Positions 5,835 through 11,669 of a stretch of 14,792 nucleotides of DNA are shown here, in pieces. The notes beneath the pieces were generated by a model. That model did no database searches and was not told the DNA's origin. It saw only the letters and a list, made by a program, of their open reading frames with translations. The translations under genes were made by a program, and so were the position numbers. Origin of the DNA: an uncultured bacterium. GTDB taxonomy: Bacteria; Cyanobacteriota; Vampirovibrionia; Gastranaerophilales; Gastranaerophilaceae. The stretch lies in contig USFB01000043.1 in assembly GCA_900553895.1 (NCBI GenBank), positions 1 through 14,792 on the forward strand, given 5' to 3'. The number at the start of each line of letters is the position of its first letter. Position 1 is the stretch's first letter.

Positions 5835-6401
5835 ATGTCAGAAGCTCTTGAAGAAATGTTTTTGTTCGGAGAGGAAAAAATGGAAAAAGCTCTTGGTCAA
5901 ATGAAAAGAGAATTTTCTACAGTTCGTACCGGTCGTGCTAATCCTGCAATCTTAGACAGAGTTGTGGTTGATTATTATGGAGCACCAACTCCAATCAGAC
6001 AAATGGCACAAGTTAGCGTTAGTGAAGGTACAACTTTGGTAATTACTCCTTTTGATAAAAGCATTTTAAAAGATGTTGAAAAAGCTGTTATCAAAGCAGA
6101 ATTAGGCGTTGCACCAAACAATGACGGTGTTTGTATTCGTTTAAACTTCCCACCTCTAACTGAAGAAAGAAGAAGAGAAACTGCAAAAGAAGTTAAGAAA
6201 TTTGGTGAAGATGCAAAAATTGCAATCCGAAACGTAAGACGTGATATGGTTGATTCTTTGAAGAAAATCGAAAAAGAAGAAAATCTTCCTGAAGACGCTG
6301 TTAAAGATAATCAAGATAAAATTCAAAAATTAACAGATAAATATGTTGGCATTATTGATGCTCAGGTTGTAGAAAAAGAAAAAGAGGTTATGACAGTATA
6401 A
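5835..6401 (+). CDS. frr: Ribosome recycling factor
   Basis: With EF-G, RRF splits post-termination ribosomes. The 188-aa product matches the family's ~185 aa and its two-domain layout. It has the coiled-coil start MEKALGQMKREFSTVRTGRA (residues ~16-35), the domain II YYGAPTPI strand, and the C-terminal helices with TEERRRE, AIRNVRRD and KKIEKEENLPEDAVK. AAAGGAG at 5822-5828 gives a clear ribosome site, separated from pyrH by 28 nt. Its stop overlaps the cdsA start by one base (TAATG), so the two are translationally coupled. Confidence 0.97.
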   Translation: MSEALEEMFLFGEEKMEKALGQMKREFSTVRTGRANPAILDRVVVDYYGAPTPIRQMAQVSVSEGTTLVITPFDKSILKDVEKAVIKAELGVAPNNDGVCIRLNFPPLTEERRRETAKEVKKFGEDAKIAIRNVRRDMVDSLKKIEKEENLPEDAVKDNQDKIQKLTDKYVGIIDAQVVEKEKEVMTV

Positions 6402-7279
6402 TGGCTTTAACAAAAAGCGTAACAAGATTGATAACGGGATTGGTATTTGGATTTACAGCTCTTTTTGCCATCATGGCAGGCGGGCTATGGTTAGTAGGAC
6501 TTGTTCTTATAATTGTAGCACTCGCGTCGAAAGAGTATGTAAAAATTCTTGAGCATAAAGGTTTTCGCCCAAGCTCGAGAATTATAATTATATCAAGCTT
6601 TTTGTTCGCTGCACTTGCTTACTTTAATCGTTTTGATTTGGTAGCTTTAGCTTTCACTGCATGTTCGGTAATGGCATTTTTGTCTGTATTGTTTAAAGGT
6701 AAACAGCCATACATTGCAAATGTAGCTACAACTATCCTCGGATTTGTTTATTGCGGTTGGTTTCCACTACATTTGTTATTCTTAAGAGATTTAGGCAGTA
6801 ATCCATTGTATGACGGAATATTTAAACAAAATGTCGGAACCGAAGGAGCAGGATATGCATTATTTTTGTTCTTTGCTGTAATTCTAACAGATAGTTTTTG
6901 TTACTATGCCGGTTGCCGATTCGGAAAGCATAAACTTTCGCATGTAATCAGTCCAAATAAGACTGTGGAAGGTGCTATTGGCGGAACTGCAATGTGTATT
7001 ATTTTCTGCTTAACATTTGGAATCCTTGTAATGGGTTTTCCTTGGTATCACGCACTAATACTAGGACTGATAATTGCATTTTGCGCTCAAATCGGTGACT
7101 TATGTGAATCAATGATTAAGAGAGATGCAGGCGTAAAAGATTCCAGCAATGTTCTTCCCGGCCACGGTGGTTTTCTGGACAGAACTGACAGCTTTATATT
7201 TACAATTCCAATAGTTCATTATTACATGTATTTCTTTGTGGTAAATAATTTTATGGATTTGTTTAGAGGCATGATGTAA
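6401..7279 (+). CDS. cdsA: Phosphatidate cytidylyltransferase
   Basis: This membrane enzyme makes CDP-diacylglycerol from CTP and phosphatidic acid, the precursor of acidic and zwitterionic phospholipids. The 292-aa protein is strongly hydrophobic, with about seven or eight predicted membrane segments. It carries the full CDP-diglyceride synthetase signature at residues 237-263 (SMIKRDAGVKD, then GHGGFLDRTD). The start overlaps the frr stop and the end overlaps the rnc start, both by one base. The uppS and dxr genes that often flank cdsA in pyrH-frr clusters are absent here. Confidence 0.96.
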   Translation: MALTKSVTRLITGLVFGFTALFAIMAGGLWLVGLVLIIVALASKEYVKILEHKGFRPSSRIIIISSFLFAALAYFNRFDLVALAFTACSVMAFLSVLFKGKQPYIANVATTILGFVYCGWFPLHLLFLRDLGSNPLYDGIFKQNVGTEGAGYALFLFFAVILTDSFCYYAGCRFGKHKLSHVISPNKTVEGAIGGTAMCIIFCLTFGILVMGFPWYHALILGLIIAFCAQIGDLCESMIKRDAGVKDSSNVLPGHGGFLDRTDSFIFTIPIVHYYMYFFVVNNFMDLFRGMM

Positions 7280-7965
7280 TGCTTGTTGAAGAAATTTTTA
7301 AAATTAATAGAGATGATGAGTTGGTGAAAATTGCGCTAACTCATCCTTCTTTTACAAAAGAAAATGGGTATAGTGATTTAGAAAATTATGAACGCTTGGA
7401 ATTCTTTGGTGATTCAGTTTTGAAACTTTATACTTCAAAACTTTTGTATAACACGTATCCTGAAGCACCGGAAGGTGAGCTTTCAAAAATACGTTCAATA
7501 CTTGTGTCTGACGCAATTTTAGCGCAAATAGCAAAAAAAATAGGTTTGGATAAGCTTATGATACTTGGTCCCGCAGAAGAAAAACAGGGCGGACGTAAAC
7601 GCGAATCAAATATTGCTTGTACGCTTGAAGCTATCTTAGGTGCAAGTTATTTTAGCGGAAAACAAGCAGAAATAGAAGCTTTTATTGAAGAATACGTTAT
7701 GGCATTTGCAGAAGATGTTGATAAGCATTTTGAAAAATATAATGCGAAAGATATTTTACAACAATATACGCAAGGAATTAATAAAACTTTGCCGATTTAT
7801 AAAACACTTGCTATAAAAGGTCCTGCACACAAACCTGTTTTTGAAGTCCAAGTTGAATGGAACAATGAAGTTATTGCAACAGCAAAAGGAAAATCAAAAA
7901 AAGAAGCGCAACAAAATTGTGCATTGGAAGCATGTAAAAAATTGGGTGTGATTGAAATTTTATAG
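7279..7965 (+). CDS. rnc: Ribonuclease III with one catalytic Asp replaced by Cys
   Basis: This is a 228-aa double-strand-specific endoribonuclease, normally acting on rRNA precursors and structured mRNAs. The RNase III domain is at ~1-145 with the signature ERLEFFGDSVL at 38-48, where E41 and D45 are metal/catalytic ligands and E65 is retained. E117 is present, but the position of E. coli D114 is C114 (SNIACTLEA). Two base changes separate GAT from the TGT seen. The dsRNA-binding domain is at ~155-222 (DILQQYTQ, KKEAQQNCALEACKKL). Its ATG overlaps the cdsA stop by one base, so it is the last gene of the operon. Cleavage may be weakened or metal use altered; RNA binding should be intact. Confidence 0.93.
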   Translation: MLVEEIFKINRDDELVKIALTHPSFTKENGYSDLENYERLEFFGDSVLKLYTSKLLYNTYPEAPEGELSKIRSILVSDAILAQIAKKIGLDKLMILGPAEEKQGGRKRESNIACTLEAILGASYFSGKQAEIEAFIEEYVMAFAEDVDKHFEKYNAKDILQQYTQGINKTLPIYKTLAIKGPAHKPVFEVQVEWNNEVIATAKGKSKKEAQQNCALEACKKLGVIEIL

Positions 7966-7987
7966 TCACATTAAACCAGTAATTTAA

Positions 7988-8079
7988 ATACAAGAAAAGC
8001 ACTGGCGTTACAATTAAATCTTGTAATTTTACCAATGCCTTTCGACCAAGTATGAAAAGTCTTTTTGGATACTTTTTCT
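7988..8079. repeat. 92-bp hairpin repeat, copy 1
   Basis: It differs from 8196-8287 at only 4 of 92 positions. The first stem-loop pairs AAAAGCA (7995-8001) with TGCCTTT (8036-8042), one mismatch, with an inner TTACAA/TTGTAA stem. The second (8048-8053 with 8069-8074) runs into a T-rich tract and can serve as the rnc terminator. Confidence 0.8.
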
Positions 8080-8084
8080 TTTTT
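8048..8084 (+). terminator. Probable terminator of the pyrH-frr-cdsA-rnc operon
   Basis: AAGTAT (8048-8053) pairs with ATACTT (8069-8074), with an additional inner AAA/TTT stem, followed by TTTCTTTTTT. It is contained in repeat copy 1. Confidence 0.55.
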
Positions 8085-8110
8085 GCAACCAACTTGTAGA
8101 CTTACTTTGA

Positions 8111-8190
8111 GGTTGACCTATCGATATTATACAAGCTTGTAAGCTTAGCTAATGTCAACCGACCAAATGTCTATTTCGCTAAACTAGTAG
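8111..8190. repeat. Diverged middle copy of the hairpin repeat
   Basis: Over the stretch ending in CGACCAA (8160-8166) I count about 24 of 32 matches to the flanking copies, with one gap. The basal stem is now GGTTGAC (8111-8117) with GTCAACC (8154-8160), different in sequence but still fully paired. The inner stem is the palindrome TACAAGCTTGTA (8130-8141). Confidence 0.5.
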
Positions 8191-8195
8191 TCCCC

Positions 8196-8287
8196 ATACA
8201 AGAAAGGCACTGGCGTTACAATTTAATCTTGTAATTTTACCAATGCCTTTCGACCAAGTATGAAAAGTCTTTTGGGTTACTTTTTCT
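8196..8287. repeat. 92-bp hairpin repeat, copy 2
   Basis: This copy is about 96% identical to 7988-8079. Basal stem AAAGGCA (8203-8209) pairs with TGCCTTT (8244-8250), and the inner stem TTACAA (8216-8221) with TTGTAA (8229-8234). The A-to-G difference from copy 1 restores the mismatched pair. Confidence 0.8.
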
Positions 8288-8301
8288 ACAGAAAAAGTAA
8301 C
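8276..8301 (-). terminator. Hairpin at the groEL 3' end
   Basis: GTTACTTTTTCT (8276-8287) pairs perfectly with AGAAAAAGTAAC (8290-8301) across a 2-nt centre. It abuts the groEL stop and overlaps the end of repeat copy 2. No U-tract follows on the minus strand, so it may protect or delimit the 3' end rather than terminate alone. Confidence 0.5.
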
Positions 8302-9950
8302 TACATCATGCCGCCCATACCGCCCATGCCTGCCATAGCTGACATATCAGGAGCTTTAGTTTCTTCCGGAATGTCGATAACAGCTGCTTGAGTTGTAAGT
8401 AACATAGAACCAACTGAAGCTGCGTTTTCTAATGCACTTCTTGTAACCTTAGCAGGGTCAACAATACCTGCTGCAAACATATCAGTGTATCTGTCTAATA
8501 GTGCATCATAACCGTAAGCATCTTTTTCGTTTCTAACGTTTTCAACAACAACATCTGATTTAGCACCAGAGTTGAAAGCAATTGAACGAAGAGGAACATC
8601 AAGAGCAGCAGTTAAGATTTTATAACCGCTCTTTTCATCGTCTGTATCGAATGTGATAGTGTTCATTTTTGATTCAAGCTCTTGTTGAACTCTAACAAGT
8701 GCAACGCCACCACCTGGAACAATACCTTCTTCGTTAGCAGCTCTTGTAGCGTTAAGTGCGTCTTCGATTCTTAATTTTCTTTCTTTAAGTTCGATTTCTG
8801 TAGCAGCACCAACTTCGATAACTGCAACACCGCCTGACAATTTAGCCATACGTTCTTGAAGTTTTTCTTTATCATATTCGCTGTCTGATGCTTCGATTTG
8901 TTTTTTGATAAGTCTTACACGTTCAGCAACAGCTTCTTTTGTTTCGTTACCAACAACGATTGTTGTTTCGTCTTTAGTAACAGTAACACGTTTTGCAACA
9001 CCCATCATATCTGTTGTGATGTTTTCTAACTTAATACCAAGTTCTTCAGTAAACATTTGACCGCCTGTTAAGATTGCGATATCTTCTAACATAGCTTTTC
9101 TTCTGTCACCAAAACCTGGAGCTTTAACTGCAACTGCTCTTAAAACTTTTCTCATTGTATTAACTACTAATGTTGCAAGAGCTTCGCCTTCAACGTCTTC
9201 TGCGATTAATAATAATGAACGACCGTCACGAGCAACTTGTTCAAGAACTGGTACAAGATCAGCGATTAAGTTAATTTTTTTGTTTACACAAAGAACGTAA
9301 GCGTCTTCTAGAACTGCTTCCATTCTTTCAGGGTCAGTTACGAAGTATGGTGAAATATAACCTTTGTCGAATTGCATACCTTCAACAACTTTTAAGTTTG
9401 TTCCGAAAGATTTGCTTTCTTCAACTGTGATTACGCCATCGTGACCAACTTTATCCATAGCTTCAGCGATTAGTTCACCGATTTCTGAGTTGTTACCGGC
9501 TGAAATACCTGCTACTTGAGCAATTTCTTCTTTAGTATTTACTGGTCTTGAAAGTTCTTTAATCTTGTTGATAGCAACTTCAACAGCCTTGTCGATACCA
9601 CGTTTCATTGACATTGGGTTAGCACCTGCTGTTAAGTTTCTAAGACCTTCTCTAACGATTGCTTGAGCAAGAACTGAAGCTGTAGTTGTACCGTCACCAG
9701 CTACATCGTTTGTTTTAGATGAAACTTCTTTAAGAAGTTGTGCACCTGCGTTTTCCAAATTATCTTGTAATTCAATTTCTTTAGCGATTGTAACACCATC
9801 ATTTACAATTTGAGGTGCACCGAATTTTTTTTGCAAAATTACGTTTCTGCCTTTAGGTCCAAGTGTAACTTTAACGGCATCCGCAACTGCATCAATACCT
9901 CTAAGAAGAGCTTTTCTTGCGTCTTCTTCAAAAACTATTTGTTTAGCCAT
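8301..9950 (-). CDS. groEL: Chaperonin GroEL (60 kDa)
   Basis: The ATP-driven double-ring folding chamber acts in the cytoplasm with GroES. The protein has 549 aa: equatorial MAKQIVFEEDARKALLRG start, VTLGPKGRNV at 28-37, NDGVTIAKEIE near 50-60 and ATP-binding GDGTTT at 85-90. The chaperonin signature AANEEGIVPGGG is at 404-415 and the tail is the usual GMGGMGGMM. The true start is the ATG at 9950: AAGGAG (plus-strand 9960-9965) sits just upstream, so an in-frame TTG at 9968 lies before the ribosome site and is not used. It follows groES after 157 bp containing an 8-bp-unit inverted repeat. I saw no CIRCE operator. Confidence 0.98.
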   Translation of the reverse strand: MAKQIVFEEDARKALLRGIDAVADAVKVTLGPKGRNVILQKKFGAPQIVNDGVTIAKEIELQDNLENAGAQLLKEVSSKTNDVAGDGTTTASVLAQAIVREGLRNLTAGANPMSMKRGIDKAVEVAINKIKELSRPVNTKEEIAQVAGISAGNNSEIGELIAEAMDKVGHDGVITVEESKSFGTNLKVVEGMQFDKGYISPYFVTDPERMEAVLEDAYVLCVNKKINLIADLVPVLEQVARDGRSLLLIAEDVEGEALATLVVNTMRKVLRAVAVKAPGFGDRRKAMLEDIAILTGGQMFTEELGIKLENITTDMMGVAKRVTVTKDETTIVVGNETKEAVAERVRLIKKQIEASDSEYDKEKLQERMAKLSGGVAVIEVGAATEIELKERKLRIEDALNATRAANEEGIVPGGGVALVRVQQELESKMNTITFDTDDEKSGYKILTAALDVPLRSIAFNSGAKSDVVVENVRNEKDAYGYDALLDRYTDMFAAGIVDPAKVTRSALENAASVGSMLLTTQAAVIDIPEETKAPDMSAMAGMGGMGGMM

Positions 9951-9976
9951 TTTTATAATCTCCTTCAAAAAAATTC

Positions 9977-10099
9977 TAGTTTAGAAGTTTAGCAGTTTAG
10001 TAGTTGAGAAGAAATTTAAATTATTTTTTTCATAAAACTTATTTTCATTGAAAAATTTAATACTTCTTATAAACTCCTCAACTTCTAAACTTCTAAACT
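9977..10099. repeat. 8-bp-unit repeats forming an inverted repeat between groES and groEL
   Basis: Four 8-mers run at 9977-10008: TAGTTTAG, AAGTTTAG, CAGTTTAG, TAGTTGAG. Their reverse complement returns as about three units ending at 10099. Bases 9978-9992 pair perfectly with 10085-10099 (15 bp), and 10002-10008 with 10077-10083; the third unit bulges out. The transcript would carry a long stem enclosing an AT-rich loop of ~68 nt. Confidence 0.75.
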
Positions 10100-10107
10100 C
10101 TTATTTT

Positions 10108-10395
10108 CTATTCAACTACTGCCAACGCATCCTTGATTGACAAGATTTTGTATTCAACACCATCCATTTTAACGTCTGTACCTGCGTATTTAGCATAAAG
10201 AACGATATCGCCTACTTTAACTTCCATAGGTTCTTTTTCGCCCTTATCGTTTGTCTTACCTTCACCAACTGCAACTACTTCACCTTTTTGAGGTTTTTCT
10301 TTTGCACTGTCAGGAATGAAAATTCCGCCTGAAGTTTGTTCTGTATCTTCAATAACTTTAATTACGATTCTGTCTTGTAATGGTTTTAGTGCCAT
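10108..10395 (-). CDS. groES: Co-chaperonin GroES (10 kDa)
   Basis: GroES is the heptameric lid of the GroEL chamber. The 95-aa protein begins ALKPLQDRIVIKVI. The mobile loop is at ~17-33 (EDTEQTSGGIFIPDSAKE) with the hydrophobic GIFIP contact to GroEL. The core has GEVVAVGEGK and VGDIVLYAKYAGTDVKMDGVEYKIL, the family's usual C-terminal strands. AGGAGG (plus-strand 10403-10408) lies about 7 nt before the ATG, the strongest ribosome site in the window. It is the first gene of groES-groEL. Confidence 0.98.
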   Translation of the reverse strand: MALKPLQDRIVIKVIEDTEQTSGGIFIPDSAKEKPQKGEVVAVGEGKTNDKGEKEPMEVKVGDIVLYAKYAGTDVKMDGVEYKILSIKDALAVVE

Positions 10396-10416
10396 AATAT
10401 AATCCTCCTATCTACT

Positions 10417-10445
10417 ACAATACATTTATACCCCAGTTTTTGCAA
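10417..10445 (-). promoter_or_regulatory. groES-groEL promoter
   Basis: On the minus strand, TTGCAA (10445-10440), a 17-nt spacer and TATTGT (10422-10417). No CIRCE inverted repeat (TTAGCACTC-N9-GAGTGCTAA) is present, so HrcA control is not indicated here. Confidence 0.55.
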
Positions 10446-10479
10446 AATAATTAAAAAATTAAGGAAAAATTAATTATTT
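10445..10479 (-). terminator. AT-rich hairpin after the GtrA-like gene
   Basis: AAATAATTAA (10445-10454) pairs with TTAATTATTT (10470-10479), a 10-bp stem made only of A-T pairs, overlapping the stop codon. It is followed by TTTTGC on the minus strand. Weak as a terminator. Confidence 0.35.
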
Positions 10480-10879
10480 ATACAGATTTTTTTCTGAATG
10501 CAAATTTTTTGAAAAATACATACGTAAAAACAGCAGAAACAATTGTTGCTACTATTTGCGCAACAAAAACATTTAGATGTAAAATTTTTACAATAAATTC
10601 TAAAAGCCCTGCATTTATTAGATAGCTGAAAAACCAAGTTGTGCAACATTTTAAATATTCTTTAATCCAATTTCCTTTACCTTCAAATACCAGAAATTTT
10701 TGGGTTGTATATGAAACAATAGATGAAATCGCCCAAGCTAGTGCCAACGCGATTTGGTATGCACTATTACCCAAAATAAGACAAAAAGCAGAATATATTA
10801 AATACGAAACGCCGGCGTTAAATCCGCCCACGAACAAAAAACGTATTTTGTCAGATAAATTAAACCAGTATTCTCTCAT
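10478..10879 (-). CDS. GtrA-family membrane protein
   Basis: A 133-aa protein with four predicted membrane helices at roughly 12-32, 38-60, 75-95 and 100-122, the GtrA family layout. It has the typical opening IRFLFVGGFNAGVSYLIY and a C-terminal YVFFKKFAFR with a basic end. GtrA-like proteins are thought to help move lipid-linked sugars across the membrane or to partner glycosyltransferases, but the role here is unassigned. It lies upstream of and co-directional with groES but is separated by 82 bp containing the groES promoter. It has no Shine-Dalgarno; a TATAAT ends 7 nt before the ATG, suggesting a leaderless message. Confidence 0.85.
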   Translation of the reverse strand: MREYWFNLSDKIRFLFVGGFNAGVSYLIYSAFCLILGNSAYQIALALAWAISSIVSYTTQKFLVFEGKGNWIKEYLKCCTTWFFSYLINAGLLEFIVKILHLNVFVAQIVATIVSAVFTYVFFKKFAFRKKSV

Positions 10880-10886
10880 AGAATCT

Positions 10887-10913
10887 ATTATACATGAAAA
10901 CAGGAACTGTTAA
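10887..10913 (-). promoter_or_regulatory. Promoter of the GtrA-like gene, leaderless type
   Basis: A perfect minus-strand TATAAT (10892-10887) lies 7 nt before the ATG at 10879. A possible -35 is TTAACA (10913-10908, spacer 15) or TTTAAC (10914-10909, spacer 16). Confidence 0.6.
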
Positions 10914-10961
10914 AGGCAGACTAAAGCTTATGATTATGTAGAATAAAAAACGAAATTTTAA

Positions 10962-10990
10962 TTGCACGCTTCGATAATATGTGCTAAAAT
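10962..10990 (+). promoter_or_regulatory. cdd promoter, leaderless type
   Basis: TTGCAC (10962-10967), a 17-nt spacer and an extended -10 TGC-TAAAAT (-10 at 10985-10990). The ATG at 10997 is 6 nt past the -10, so the predicted +1 is the start codon itself. Confidence 0.75.
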
Positions 10991-10996
10991 ACGATT

Positions 10997-11395
10997 ATGA
11001 CAATTGATTATAAATTATTAATGGATACAGCAAAAGAAGCCTCTAAAAAATCTTATTCACCATTTTCTAAATTTGCAGTAGGTGCAGGTGTATTAACATC
11101 AAGTGGAAAGGTTTATGGAGGATGTAATATAGAAAATTCTTCTTTCGGCATGACAATTTGTGCGGAAAGATGTGCAATTTTTAAAGCTGTATCAGATGGA
11201 GAACAAGAAATTCTTGCTGTTGCAATTTATTCACCAAATGAGGATGATTGTTATCCTTGCGGTGCTTGCAGACAAGTAATGTATGAATTTCAAGGCGAAA
11301 AAGAAATTGAAATCATAACAGAAGAAAAAGGTGAGTTGAATATCAAAAAGATGAGCGATTTTCTTCCTTACGGTTTCAAAATCCAGGGTAATTAA
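10997..11395 (+). CDS. cdd: Cytidine deaminase
   Basis: This tetrameric zinc enzyme converts cytidine or deoxycytidine to uridine or deoxyuridine in pyrimidine salvage. The 132-aa product has the normal short-form length. The zinc site is C55-A-E57, with E57 the proton shuttle, plus C88 and C91 in PCGACRQ. Substrate-binding FAVGAG is near 26-31 and GCNIEN at 42-47. No Shine-Dalgarno is present, and the promoter places transcription start at the ATG. In many Firmicutes cdd follows ybeY-dgkA; here it precedes the same cluster. Confidence 0.96.
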   Translation: MTIDYKLLMDTAKEASKKSYSPFSKFAVGAGVLTSSGKVYGGCNIENSSFGMTICAERCAIFKAVSDGEQEILAVAIYSPNEDDCYPCGACRQVMYEFQGEKEIEIITEEKGELNIKKMSDFLPYGFKIQGN

Positions 11396-11413
11396 TCGCA
11401 AACATTAACTATC

Positions 11414-11635
11414 ATGTATATAGTAGAACTTTTTATAAAATGGCTTAATAAAAATAAGCGAGGAGATGGGGCGAACCCAAATAATATTTATGCGGCAAAA
11501 GATATCGCAAAGTCTGAAGAGGACGAGGCTTTAACTTGCAATCATAATTTCATGCCGGTAGATAGTACAGGTACTGTTTTGGCTTGTACAAAATGCGGTT
11601 TTGTAGTAAAAGAGAGAAAGAGAAAAGCCGATTAA
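11414..11635 (+). CDS. Small zinc-ribbon-like protein, 73 aa
   Basis: I do not recognise a named family. The start MYIVELFIKWLNKNK is amphipathic, followed by an acidic linker (SEEDEA) and a compact C-terminal module. That module has C42-x-H44 and C58-x-x-C61 (ACTKCG), spaced like a small zinc ribbon, and ends in a basic KERKRK tail. It starts 18 nt after cdd, with no clear Shine-Dalgarno, and is probably co-transcribed with it. A terminator stem overlaps its stop codon. The conserved-looking metal site argues that it is real; nucleic-acid or protein binding is only a guess. Confidence 0.65.
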   Translation: MYIVELFIKWLNKNKRGDGANPNNIYAAKDIAKSEEDEALTCNHNFMPVDSTGTVLACTKCGFVVKERKRKAD

Positions 11636-11651
11636 AACGGTTTTATTTTTT
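11624..11651 (+). terminator. Rho-independent terminator after the cdd/zinc-ribbon unit
   Basis: AAAGCCG (11624-11630) pairs with CGGTTTT (11638-11644), 7 bp including one G-T, followed by a run of T broken by one A. It overlaps the preceding stop codon, so pgpH needs readthrough or its own promoter. Confidence 0.6.
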
Positions 11652-11669
11652 ATTAAAGGAAATCAATAT

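Noticed and set aside
7988..8287. CRISPR array
   Set aside because: Units are 92 bp, only two to three in number, unevenly spaced and strongly folded, with no spacers or cas genes.
9951..9968. Upstream in-frame TTG start giving GroEL six extra residues
   Set aside because: The ribosome site AAGGAG lies within that stretch, and MAKQ at 9950 is the family's usual start.
9810..9992. 60-codon plus-strand frame over the groEL start
   Set aside because: It is antisense to the conserved GroEL N-terminus and has no ribosome site or protein-like composition.
10396..10477. CIRCE/HrcA operator upstream of groES
   Set aside because: No TTAGCACTC-N9-GAGTGCTAA-like inverted repeat is present.
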